Of a stretch of DNA of 64,000 nucleotides, positions 49,410 through 60,714 are shown in pieces (within the stretch, counting starts at the first letter, position 1; the number at the start of each line of letters is the position of its first letter). A program made the translations under genes and the position numbers. Under the pieces are notes generated by a model, which saw only the letters and a program-made list of their open reading frames with translations, was not told the origin of the DNA and did no database searches. The stretch comes from Pterobdella sp. o SKG-2022 (lineage: Eukaryota; Annelida; Clitellata; Hirudinida; Piscicolidae), in NCBI GenBank assembly GCA_964035795.1, contig OZ038320.1, positions 11,382,118 to 11,446,117 on the forward strand. The letters run 5' to 3'.

Positions 49410-51070
49410 TAAAAAATTTTAATAAACTTTTTGGGGATAATATGGCTATGAAAAGTATTATTACACCACTATAATCATAATCTTGTATGAAATTTAATGT
49501 TGAGAATTTTTCAAAGGTAACAGCACATATCATTGGAATATTATATAAAAATTAGTTCTTATAATATAAAACTTCACAAAAAACTTTAATAACTGAAGTT
49601 CATTTTCTCAATTATACTATTGACAAAGTTTTTATATTTAGACTTAATATCATTTTTGATAAAATGTATTGAAAGCAGATGAGAAGTTTTTGAAATAAGT
49701 GAATAGAAACTATGATATAAATATCCATCCCCAGTACATTATGTACTTGAAATATATTTACATATATTTATATCAAAATTTATGGATTTATTATAAATCA
49801 AACTTACATCAATTTGGTTGAAATCATTACTGATTCCATTATTACCATTCTTAATGTTGGCTAGAGTTCTGGCTACAGTTTCAACCTGTATGAAAAATTA
49901 ATTTTGCATTATATAATCTCACTCATAAGATCAATCTCTATTTTAACTTTTATGATATTATCTAATATACTGGTATTTTATGAAAAGAGGAAAAGCAATG
50001 AAGTAAAATACATTTTAAAAATCAAAAAACCTGGAAAAAAGTTTATATATTAGCACAAAAAAATATTTATTATTATAAATAAGTTAGAATTGAATAATTT
50101 TTTTCAATAAACCTGACAGCATCATTTTGAAAAATAAAATCTTCAACATCTACATATCTGAGATATTCTAATATTGGTGAAAACTTAAGTCATAACAAGA
50201 TAAGATTATCACATTTACAAAGCTTATTATTTAGTTTCTTACAGTAAGTACAAAATTCATTATAGAAATATTTTTAAGGTTTGAAAAACTAGTAACTATT
50301 AGAGTTTCAAGGTTAAAAGCATGAAAGATCTAAGACATGCGGAAAAAATGTGATAAATTTATAATATTTTAAGATCAATCATCCTTAAAAAACCTTTTTC
50401 TTTTTGGACGAATATCTTGTAGATTTTATTTGCTTCATTGTTGTTTTATTATCTGCAACCTTGTTTATTGAGTCATTGAAGAAAGGCAAAGATGAAGCTA
50501 ATGTATTATTCAGAAGATTGCTGTTGGCAATATTATTAGGGTTGCTATTAAATTTATTGGCATTGTTATTCATTTGAAAAGGTACAACATTGAAGGTTGA
50601 ATCATTGTTGAATAATACTTGTTGCTTCACGTTTTGCTGATTATAAGCACCAAGACTTTCATTTTCATCAATAGTTTTTGTAACATTTTGATTATTATGA
50701 ATGTTTATATTATTAAGAGCCAAAGCTGCATTTGCAAGATTAACTTTATGTGCTATGTCATTGATGTGAGGTGTGCTCGGAGCTTTAATACAATCTTCAT
50801 TGAGTAAACATGTCAAAACTTTATCTCCATCAGACCTGAAAATTTTTTGTATATATTTATGTGATAAACCTGAAGGTTAAGGCAATTTTTATCTTCAAAT
50901 AGAATTTTTCAATATTTGCAAATCAAATTTTATTCAAAAGATATCTACCTTATATGCAAGCTACCAGTGATTTCTAAAGAGTGATCAAACCTAATGGTCA
51001 CTTCACATAAAGCTCTTATTGCTTTCACGAGCACGACATTCAATGTGGGACATGATATTTTATCACTCAT
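46981..51070 (-). CDS. C2H2 zinc-finger protein with Asn-rich linkers
   Basis: Seven exons on the minus strand: 51070-50949, 50835-50394, 49885-49808, 49303-49052, 48940-48832, 48362-48248, 47935-46981. Phases close for 690 aa. The N-terminal 55 residues (from MSDKISCPTLNVVLVKA) are compact and look like a folded module, not obviously ZAD, BTB or KRAB. A long Asn/Ser/Gln-rich region follows. Three classical fingers come late: CMFCGIFLSTKCYLKNHVNAMH (exon 6), then CDQCEHSFYSAGAMRIHKLRNH and CPECNESFLLPIELRKHIQKRH (exon 7). A second disordered Asn/Ser/Thr-rich tail ends AKNAISSS. Probably a nuclear DNA-binding regulator. I do not recognise an orthologue. Confidence 0.85.
48456..48752 (-). repeat. 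Hairpin-bearing interspersed repeat, copy b
   Basis: Reverse-complement partner of 40074-40402, located in intron 5 of the zinc-finger gene. The ends match (GACGTTAAACTGCACCGAAG at one side, ACAGCAGTATAATCTAAT at the other), and an internal stem TCGTTGTCAGTTGTC / TTGACAACGACAAGG is present. Confidence 0.75.
49350..49406. repeat. (AT)n microsatellite in zinc-finger gene intron 3
   Basis: About 28 uninterrupted AT units. On the gene's strand the tract ends about 46 nt before the acceptor of exon 4. Confidence 0.95.
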
Positions 51071-51921
51071 TTTCAAATCATAAGTTTATCATTTCATTTG
51101 CAAACAATATTTATACAGCTTGACGGTTTACCTCAACAGTGAAAAAAGATTTTCATAAAAGACTTTTCAAGAAAGTTGAATAGGAATAAATGGTAAGTGA
51201 ATTTTTTAAAAAATTAGAGGCAAATTTATCAGATGTACTCAAGAGTGCGCAACGTAGACAGAGTGAGACGTTGGAATGAAAACGAATAGTATAATAATAA
51301 TAATCAACAAACTGAAAAAAATTGAATAAGGTCACTTGTAATTATTAAAAGTTAAAAAGCATTTGACCGAGTAATTAAACATACTATAAATACACCTACG
51401 ATGCTACGCTAGTGTACAAGCTGTAAATCAAAAACCCTGAACAAATTATATAATTTTATTATTTTAAATTTTAAAATAATTACTTATATTTTAAAAAAAT
51501 TTAAACTATATCTAATTTTTTTATAATTGTTCAATTAAAACTAAACAATAATTTAGTAACTATATACTTTAAAATTTTTATTCTAAACACGATTATAAAA
51601 AAAAAAATTATTCATTAAACTATTAAAAAATTTTTTTATTATAGCAAAAATTAAAGTTTTCAATGATTAAATAATATTAGTTGATAAGTATATTTAAAAA
51701 TTGATTTTCAATATCCAAGTTCACATCTGTTGAGTCGAAGTTCAAATTCGACCATTTGCTGAAAGATATTTGGAAAATATTATTTATATTTATTTTTATT
51801 GATTTATTTAATTAAAATCTATGATTTTTTAAACTTTCAATATTCACGTCCCAATGGAGGTAAGGTCACCTATAAATATGTATTAAAGCATTTCTTATTG
51901 TCAAACTAATACTTTTGCAAG
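51071..51921. promoter_or_regulatory. Intergenic divergent region, zinc-finger gene / FAHD1
   Basis: 851 bp between the two start codons. AT-rich, with stretches of A/T runs at 51430-51660. No coding exon or named element recognised. Confidence 0.4.
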
Positions 51922-52714
51922 ATGTCGAAATTTTCGAATTTTAAAGATATAGGGAAGAAGATAGTAGCTTTTGCCAGAACATATAGGTAATCTTGTAGCT
52001 AATATTTTTTTATATTTAATATTTGATTTAATTTTTTCTAGAGATCATGCAGTAGAACTAAACAATCCTATACCAACTGAACCTTTTGTTTTTTTGAAAC
52101 CAACATCTTCATACATTGTTCAAGGACAAAACATTGTAGTTAGTCAAATTATTATAATTTTTTTTCTAGATGTTTTTTTATAAATTGTAAGTATTTATAA
52201 AAATTATTTTGTTATTCAGTTACCAAAGAATGCAAATGAGATTCATTATGAAGTAGAGCTTGGAGTAATTATTGGTAAAGATGGTAGTAATATTCAAGAA
52301 GCACAAGCTGATAATCATATTGCAGGCTATACTTTGGCCCTTGATATGACTGATAGAGGGGAACAAGCAAAAGCTAAGAAAGGGGGCTTACCTTGGACAC
52401 TCGCCAAGGGCTTTGATACAGCATGCCCAATAAGTAGATTTATAAGTAAAGAGGAAATAAAAAATCCTCAAGATGCCAATTTGCTTTTGAAGGTAAATGG
52501 TGAAGTTAAACAGAAAGGTAATACAAAAGATATGATCTTTTCTATAGCTCATTTAATTTCTTGGATAAGTGAAAAAATAAAATTGGAAGAAGGTGATTTA
52601 ATTTTGACTGGAACACCTGCGGGTGTGGGCCCTGTCAAAGCCGGAGATGTGATAGATTGCTCCATTAATGAAAATCTTGTTGAAATGTCTTTTGAAGTAG
52701 TTTCAAAAAACTAA
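51922..52714 (+). CDS. FAHD1: Acylpyruvase / oxaloacetate decarboxylase FAHD1
   Basis: Three exons (51922-51986, 52042-52138, 52220-52714) encode 218 aa, matching the usual 220-225. Fumarylacetoacetate hydrolase fold. FAHD1 is a metal-dependent mitochondrial enzyme that hydrolyses acylpyruvates and decarboxylates oxaloacetate. Visible family motifs are RDHAVEL, EPFVFLKPTSSY, HYEVELGVIIGK (metal-ligand Glu pair), LALDMTDRG, KKGGLPWTLAKGFDTACP and LTGTPAGVGPV. A short N-terminus (MSKFSNFKDIGKKIVAFAR) gives a modest basic leader. The start is supported by length and phase. AATAAA at 52894-52899 fits its 3' end. The gene lies head to head with the zinc-finger gene and is followed 267 bp later by the next start codon on the same strand. 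Confidence 0.96.
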
Positions 52715-52980
52715 TTAACTTTTTATTTCAATTATGCTAATTTTTGTTTTGCTACATCAAGGTCTGATTTTTATAATATTTAAATTTTTCATATAATATG
52801 TCTTACTTACAACAAAGGAAGTTACGTAAAAATTCGGAAACTTGTTTTCAATGTAATTATAAATTTTCAAATTTTACAGTCAAAATGTTGATCAATAAAA
52901 TTTTTTGTCAAAATTTTAAGTTTTAATAAATTCTGATTAAGTTTGGGAATTTCGAAAGCTTGAAGCTGACAATCCGTGAA

Positions 52981-55425
52981 ATGGTTCACAAAGATGAAAT
53001 GTGTGCGTTTTTTAAAACCTTATCAAGCGTCGATAGAATTGAAATAATATGTGGAATGCTTCAATTATGTGTACCTCAAGAGCTTAGATTTGTCGGGGCG
53101 TTTTTGGAAGATATTATTCAGAAAAACTTCAGTTATTTCTCCGATTTGGAAACGGTGGCTAACGATATAAATCAAATTAAAGAACTTTCTAAAACTAAAA
53201 TTAACTCGGATAAAGAGTTTTATGCTCGTCTTAATATGTATCTATCGCTTTTACACTCCGATAATAACGTCTGTGCTGAGGCTATATTTTCAATACTTGA
53301 AGAAATCAAAGACAACTTAGAATTGCATTTTGATCAAGATCCAGTTTTAAAAAATATTTCAGAAAAAGAAAGTGATTTTTTAAATGATGTGATTTTGGTA
53401 TTTACTCTAGCTTCATACCACCCTGCCTTCACAATCAAACAACGCCTATACATGTATGAGGTTTGCAAATCAATGAAAGAAAGCTTAAAAAAAACAACTT
53501 TACTAAATAAAAAGGTTTCTATCAAGTTTATATAATTAATCTTTATCTAACAAAAAATTTTTTCTATATATACATATATATCCTTGTACTATTTATTGTG
53601 GTTTATATTTTCATTTGTAACAAAATTCATGTTCTTTTTTTATAGACAGAAGAGACTACTTTCTCATCTCAGGGTTAGACTTGTTAATAACTTGTATTAA
53701 CTTCATAGACAAATCTGTTTGACAATTTATTGACTTATCGATTTCTAATAAAAGATCTTAAGTCATTAGTAAAATTTAAGAAAAGTAATTGATGTTTGAA
53801 GATAGTGATTTTTCGATAAGTTCATAACCAAAAAATTATTAATTTTGAGAGTATTTTTGTCTGAATCTTTATGATAGAATTTGAATTCTTTTTTTCAGGT
53901 TTATCACCATTAAAAATTCTTGTTGAACCTCTAAAAAGTATTGATAATGATCAAAGCTGTCTTATTGAAGTAAATAATTGTTTTCATTCAAGTTTTTTTC
54001 AAGTAAATAATCTGCTTAATACAACATTAATATTTGAATTAAGGTGTATTGGGTGGATGGGCACAAAACAAAGTGTTATAGAAGTAAAGGGGATGTACAG
54101 TCATTTATATCTCAGGTGAATAAGAAATTTTGATTTCAATACCATCGAATACTATATTATTAGTACATTAGGCCTTCAAAAATCTGGACATATCAGTATC
54201 TAAGATTGCCAAAATTTTTAAAAAGTCTAGAAAAGTAGAGGTTTTTTAAAACAAACATTGATGGCTAATATTTCCAAATTTTTCTGTTTATTGTAAATTT
54301 TCACTTAGTATGTTTTTCATCAGTTTTTGCTTACTCTGACAAATTTATCTTGTACCTAATAACATTCATGATTTTTTCAGTCATTAAACCGTGTTTTTAG
54401 TTCTAGTAACTTAGTTGTCAATTTGCTTAATTTATCTATAAAAATTTTTATCCAAAATTTCTCTATTTTCATTACTATTTGTTCATGTTCTTTCTGGATT
54501 TTTTTTACTTCATCAATAATTTTGAAATCAGTTTGATGATGAGTTTCAGGATAGTTTTCATCTATATTCCTCCATTCAAATAGTATTTTGGTGTATTATT
54601 GATGAAAATTTTTCAGTTTTGGCATTTGTTGTTTTAGTTGCATTTGCCATAATTTCATTTTTCTTCATGAAGGGCTTTTAAGGTCATTTCAATTACTGTT
54701 ATTGCCACAAAACTTCAGTTTTACCCACATTATGTACCCCAAATTTCTCAAAGTTAATGTTGTCACAGATGACTGAACTTCAAAAAAGTTGCAAAAAATC
54801 GTCTTAAAAATTTGTTCAGCTTATAGAGATATTCAAATTTTAAGTAACCAGAACTTTGAGGGTCTATATCATTATCATTATGACATCCTAATGCAGCACT
54901 AAGTTAGAAGATTTGGGGTGGCGTGGTTTTGCTTTGAAAATAAAAATATTATATATTTTATCATATTTAATTAGTTTGTTTTTTATACAAATTTGATTTT
55001 TTTGTACAGTTTTCTAATGCATTCCCTTCTGTCAAGCTACTTACTTCTGCAGGTGCAAATAATTCTTTTTGAGCATTTTACAATTGGTTTTCTATACGGT
55101 TATTAAATGACGTTTTTTGAAAGTTGTAATTAGAATATTATATGAAATCATTTTCAGATGTTTTTGACACTTTAAAATCTCTGTTGGAGTGAGTAAATTT
55201 ACTGATCAATTTCAATACTTTTTATTAAAGAATTTATCTTGCATTTTATATTGTTTGGCGATCATTTTTAATAAGTATTTCAATATTTTCCCAACTATTT
55301 TTTTATAGTTAAAGAAGATATATGAAAATTAAATATATTAAATATTTATATTGCAATCGTAATACATACATACAATGTCTGAAAGATTATAATCTAAATG
55401 ATTCATAATTTTTATACTTATATGG

Positions 55426-55483
<58 letters not shown>

Positions 55484-58359
55484 CATTCAAAATTTTAACA
55501 GTGATCTATTACAGCTATCAAAAAGCATTGTAAACAGTGATTTCATATTGAACTTCCTCCAAGACTCAGAGAAATCAATTATTGATGATGATGAGGAAGA
55601 TGATGAATATGATGATGCTAATGATGAAGATGATTATGATGAGGATGATTATGTCAGTAGTGATAATAGATTAGATACAAGTTATACCAAAATCCACCAA
55701 CCAGCCAACCACCAATTTTTCAATAATAATGACCTAAATCAACCTGGCGTTAGTGGTAGTTATGCTTCATACATACAAGATAGCGTTAAGACTGAAGAGC
55801 TGAGTGATGTTAGTGGTGGTGATATTTATCAAAGCCATATGAATTTTCCTAAAGATCAATGTCATATCCATTCTAGTTGTTTTGAGTGTATTAAAAAAAA
55901 TAAAAGAATTTCGCAGCATTACACCTATGATAAATTAACAAACGGCGTTTTGTATGATAGTAGCAGTAGTAGTAGTTCTAGCAGTGGAGGTGCAGATAAC
56001 TGCAGCACAAGTAGTTGCAATAACAACATTGATGAAGAGGCTGAAGATAAGTTAAGAGGTTTGTTTATGTTATTAAATTCAATGGTGTCTCGAAAAACAG
56101 TTTTTTTTCATTAAATATTGTATATTTACAAAATTGTTATGTTATTTTAAATACTCATGCTTTCAGGTATACCAAAAAAAGTAAGTATGACGATATCACC
56201 ATTATCATCATCTTCAGTGGCTTCATCACCTCCAACCAGTTCTTCTCTACAATCCAAAAATGTGTCAAATGATTCTAATGAACATGTTTTCAAACAAAAT
56301 CAAAGCCTGTCTAGGTTGTTTTCTATTGAAAAATTATTTTCATAATTATTATTTTTTCAATTTGAACTTTTTCATTTTGAATTTAAAATAATCATTTAAA
56401 TTTCAGTCAGCTTAGCAAAGCCTTTCCAAAGAATAACTTCATATCACCAACAGCTATCAGCAACAGTGTTACACCAAACAACACACAAACTCCACCAACC
56501 CCATTTTCTTTAAACCAAGTGTCCTCCAAGTCATCCTCAAATACTCAATCTATATCTATTTCTCTTGCATCAATTTCATCTTCAAGCACTCTAACATCAA
56601 AAAGTTTAGGCTCAAACGTTTTGGCAAATAAAAATTCTTCAAATGAAAGAATAAGCAAACTATCGAAAAAGTTAAAGAAACCATCTCATTCAAAATTTTC
56701 AAGGTATGACAACAGTTCAACAAATAATATGACTTCTGACACTACTCCACAAGTCACCAACATGATAGAAGGCATGAAGGGTTGTGAAGAAGTATTAGCT
56801 GATCCACTGATGCAATGTTGTATGCCTGATTGTCATATGTTGCCTGGTGGGGGTGATCACTCAATCAAACATCATAATGTTCTCAAATCACCTCAGACTT
56901 ACCCTGTTCTTGCTATGTTTCAATCACCTTCAGACACTCCTGAAGGATCTGTTCAAGACAAAAATGCATCAACAAAACCTCTCAGGCCAATCTTGGGTGC
57001 ATCAGCAAATCAAAATATGACTTGTAGTGAAGCTAAACCCACAGATTCATCAAAACCACCAATAAGTACACTAGTAACAATGCAAGAAACACCTTTAATT
57101 GTGTCAGATAGTTATCCAATACATCTTTTTCCTCCTCAAGCTCCTCCTTTTCATTATTTTCTTGGCACTGTTTTCAACAATGCCAATAATCCAGATTTTA
57201 TACATCCACCTTTTTCCCACTTCTCACCTATGGACTACCACTCAGCTCGTATGCACCCACCTCCTAATCTCCATCCACCCAACCAAGCTACCAGCAACAG
57301 TGGTGCACAGATCAGCAACAGCAACAACCTTCCTCCATATTATAACATATGGAATCATCCCAGATCACCCCATATTCTATTCAGACACATGCCACCGCCA
57401 TATCCTCATATTATAAGAGACAATCAAATAATAATACCTCCTCCACCTCTTCCTCACCATCTCACTTTTGAAAATCCCTGCTCCATCATCAATACTACCC
57501 ACCCCCCACCTGCTGTTGTGCCTTCTCCCATCAACAATAACAACCATGATCCATGTTCCAATAATAATACTAATAACAACAACAATCTCACTGTCGTCGA
57601 TGTTGCCAATATAACTAATAGAAAAGGCAAAAATAATCCTAATAGTACTAATAATAGTAATAATAATAATACTGCAGGAAGTATCATTTCGAGCTCTAAC
57701 TCTGTTGTCCATCTAATGGTCACAACAGCTATGCCAAATAATAATGTAATAAGAACCGATCTTAACAATAATTCCAATGTTAATAACAATAATTCAGAAA
57801 TGAGCAATGTAAATGATAATAAAAACATCACCAATAATATCGACTGCAAAGTTAAATATTCGAATGCCGTTAAATCTAGCATTTCTTCCATACCAAATCT
57901 CATTACTATTGAAAAAACCAACACGAAAAACAACAATATTAACTTGCAATCAAACGAAAACAAAGTTAACGACAATAAAAACCATAGTGTCAGTAATAAA
58001 ACAGACGTCACAACAAAGAGTGGCATCGTTATTAGTACAAAAAGCAAGGTGTCAGATAGGCGTGAATTCTGTTACAATTGCGGCAGCCAACAGCACACAG
58101 CATCCTCGTGTACTGAGACTCTCATGGTGGCTTTGGGCCAATCAGGTTCACTCATTTGTATACTATTTTCTTTTTGTATACTTCTACACGTTTTTTTATA
58201 TATTATCATACAAGGTGAGTTTTTTGGTCCAATTTTTGTTCGTAAAATTGTTAGAATTTCAAATTTTATTATTGAATTATTACAACAAACTTTCAAAATT
58301 TTTTTACAGCACAATTTAAACTAAAGACAGTTCCCAAAGCAAAGACTGCTAGTTCTTAA
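52981..58359 (+). CDS. ZCCHC2/ZCCHC14-like CCHC zinc-knuckle protein
   Basis: Exons seen: 52981-53514, 53646-53673 (28 nt), 53899-54115, 55010-55052, 55158-55188, 55502-56058, 56167-56314, 56407-58145, 58310-58359. Phases close except between 54115 and 55010, where at least one exon is not located. The N-terminal domain (FFKTLSSVDRIEIICGMLQL, CVPQELRFVGAFLED) matches the vertebrate ZCCHC2/ZCCHC14 family. A PX-like stretch follows (IFELRCIGWMGTKQSVIEVK), then a long disordered region with an acidic DDDEEDD tract, Ser and Asn runs and Pro-rich parts. Near the end is one CCHC knuckle (CYNCGSQQHTASSC) and a FKLK tail, both family hallmarks. The mammalian relatives recruit terminal nucleotidyltransferases to mRNAs; that role is inferred here. 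At least 1110 aa. Confidence 0.85.
54370..54700 (-). repeat. Interspersed repeat, second copy (see 19500-19830)
   Basis: Homologous to 19500-19830 and better preserved as coding sequence. On the minus strand it reads FEWRNIDENYPETHHQTDF and then a Lys/Glu-rich helix-like stretch. It lies in an intron of the ZCCHC14-like gene, antisense to it. Confidence 0.6.
55429..55480. repeat. (AT)n microsatellite before a ZCCHC14-like exon
   Basis: About 26 AT units ending only 21 nt before the acceptor of the exon that starts at 55502. Confidence 0.95.
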
Positions 58360-59789
58360 TTTCATGATTATCACTGGGTCTACTTCATGATGATGTAAAT
58401 TGCAAATGCTTGGAAGCGTTAGCTCAACCTTGTGGATTAACTGTGTCAAACGTGTTTCTAATTTCACTATATTCAATTGAAAATTGAATGTATCAGTTAT
58501 CAATGTTTTCTCATCAGTACATTTTTGAGAATTTGCATAGCGGTTTAGTATAAATGTTTGAATTTTCGATTATTATAATTAATTTTATTATTTTAAGCAT
58601 TCTAAGTATAAACACGGTGATGTATATAAAAGATGTGAATTTTGGTGTCATTAGTGCTTCGACTCATTTGTGTCTACCGTGTACAGTTGTAAATTCTGTA
58701 GTTTTTATTTACGTTTTTATCCATCTGAGTGAACGGTCGTTTCTTTGTCGTAAAAGCGCATATGTTTACTTACTGTTTATTTTTCTTGCTTTGTTAACAT
58801 TATACGCCAGATATTTATTTATATTATCAACTCAATATTTATAAAAATATTCAAAAACAACACTAAAATCAAATCTGAATCTTAACCTCTTGAAAGTTGT
58901 CAAATATCTATACTGTCAGTTGATTCTTCATCAACTTCGAAACAATACTTGACTGAAATTGATTCAAAATTTTCATGATAGATCTGTTTTGACTTTGCGT
59001 AAAGATGATATTTTTCGTATCAGTAATCCAATATTACTTTTCATCAGCATTTAACATTTTTTAATAATTGACTACCACAGCTTGCAAAGGGTTTCCGTTT
59101 TAATGACATCTGCTTGGTAATAGGTAATCACACGGGTTAATAAATCTTAGCTCTGATTAATTAAAAGAAGTTATTTTTATGCCAGAGCAGTCAATTATTG
59201 TAATCATAAAGAATTATTCTATCGAGTAACAGTAAAACATTGACTTTTTTTTCCCAAATATCTCTTGCTGTATATATGTGATAGTTTTCATGTTTAAGAG
59301 TCTTCTTTTTTTTGTTCTTTCTTAATTTAGGGTTTAATATAGTTATCATGTTATTATTTTCGCGTTATCGTTAAATAATTACTTGACTAATAGTTATATT
59401 TGCTATTGCTATAAAAACCCTGTTATTGTAAAATTATCCTTTTATTAACATAGTCAATTTTTATTGTATGTAAAATTAATAAACATAACCACTAGGTTTC
59501 ATTTTTAAAAAATGTAAACTCTTCGTGTGCTTCGTCTGTAATACTAAATGAATCTTAAAACTCAATAACAAACATCCTATCATCAGTTAACGTTGGGCTT
59601 GAATCCAATGCAGGCACTTGGCGATCACGCAGATGTATTGAATAGCTTTAGGCACCGATCATAGAACTCCAAAAAAATTGTGAAAATACTGAAATAATGA
59701 TTTTTAGAAGTTTTATGAAAAAAAAACTAACATTTATCAACTAACAAAGCTTTTTGTACAATCCGTGAATATTTAAACATTACGATACA

Positions 59790-59895
59790 TGGAAACATCT
59801 ACGACAGTTACAATGAACGTTTCAACTTTCAATGTAAGAGGATTAACAAATAAAGAGGCGTATAGAGGAATTATTGGGACTCATTGTTAACTGTG
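59790..59895 (+). mobile_element. LINE endonuclease start, tiny fragment
   Basis: An ATG at 59814 opens MNVSTFNVRGLTNKEAY, which has the look of the first strand of an APE-type endonuclease of L1/Tx1-like elements (TFNVRGL). A stop follows within 25 codons and nothing else of the element is visible. Confidence 0.45.
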
Positions 59896-60649
59896 ATTAT
59901 GTCTAAAGACGAAAATTAATTATATATATATATATATATATGATACATGAATATTTTCAAGAAAAAAAAACTAACATTTTTCAAAGCCTATGATTGGTCC
60001 AATTAAAAACAGCTTTGTGCTGCTTGGAACTTTTTTTTGAATCCAATAGATAAGTGATAACTTTATGGTAATGAAATGAGAAAGCAAAGGCGAATATGAA
60101 AACTTTTAAATAGATAAAAAGTGTGTACTTGTTGTATGGTAAATCAACAAAAAGGAAAGAAATTATTCAAGCTAGCAGTCATGTATGGATTTTTAAAAGG
60201 TTTCTGAAAAATGAGCAGATACAAGCTAAAAAATAATATGATAATAAATTCTTCATGTAATTGTAAAAATTTTATGAATAAAATTGCAAAATTTCGACTG
60301 AATGCTCCGAACATTGTGCAAAAAGATTTGAATCAGGTGCATTATCTTTAATCCTGAAATATTCATGTATAGACCAAACTCGTTTGCTTTTGGGGATTTT
60401 TCTATTATTTCATGGAAGTTTAAAAAATCCTATACATTTAAAATTTATACATATTCGTTACGACTAAAAATTTTTTCAAGTTAAGAAATTTTTGTTGAAA
60501 AAATATACTAATACTATTTTATAGAAACAGATTATTTGAAAGTTTTTTCACCATAATTTAAAGTCTAAAAGAATGAATCTACATTAATTGGAAATACATT
60601 AATGATAACAGGTATGCAGGATATTACTCACCCTACCATCGCTTTTAAG

Positions 60650-60660
60650 GCATGCGCAGT
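60650..60660. promoter_or_regulatory. NRF1-like motif upstream of tropomyosin
   Basis: GCATGCGCAGT, 55 bp before the tropomyosin ATG, resembles the NRF1 core (GCGCATGCGC), and CpG is otherwise rare locally. This is a pattern match only. Confidence 0.3.
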
Positions 60661-60714
60661 CGACACTTGACAAACCTTGATTAGTTTGATTGTTCACAGT
60701 AACTATTCGGAGAA

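Larger units (their letters stand above)
58360..60714. other. Spacer between the ZCCHC14-like gene and tropomyosin
   Basis: AT-rich. The first few hundred bases are probably 3' UTR. A hydrophobic ORF at 58554-58844 has no support. A retroelement scrap lies at 59790-59895 and a short (AT)n at 59921-59942. Confidence 0.45.

Noticed and set aside
57377..58047. Leu/Val-rich minus-strand ORFs.
   Set aside because: They are complements of Asn- and Pro-rich codons in the large ZCCHC14-like exon.
58554..58844. Very hydrophobic 96-codon ORF downstream of the ZCCHC14-like gene.
   Set aside because: Composition follows the T-rich DNA; no motif, splice context or related copy supports it.
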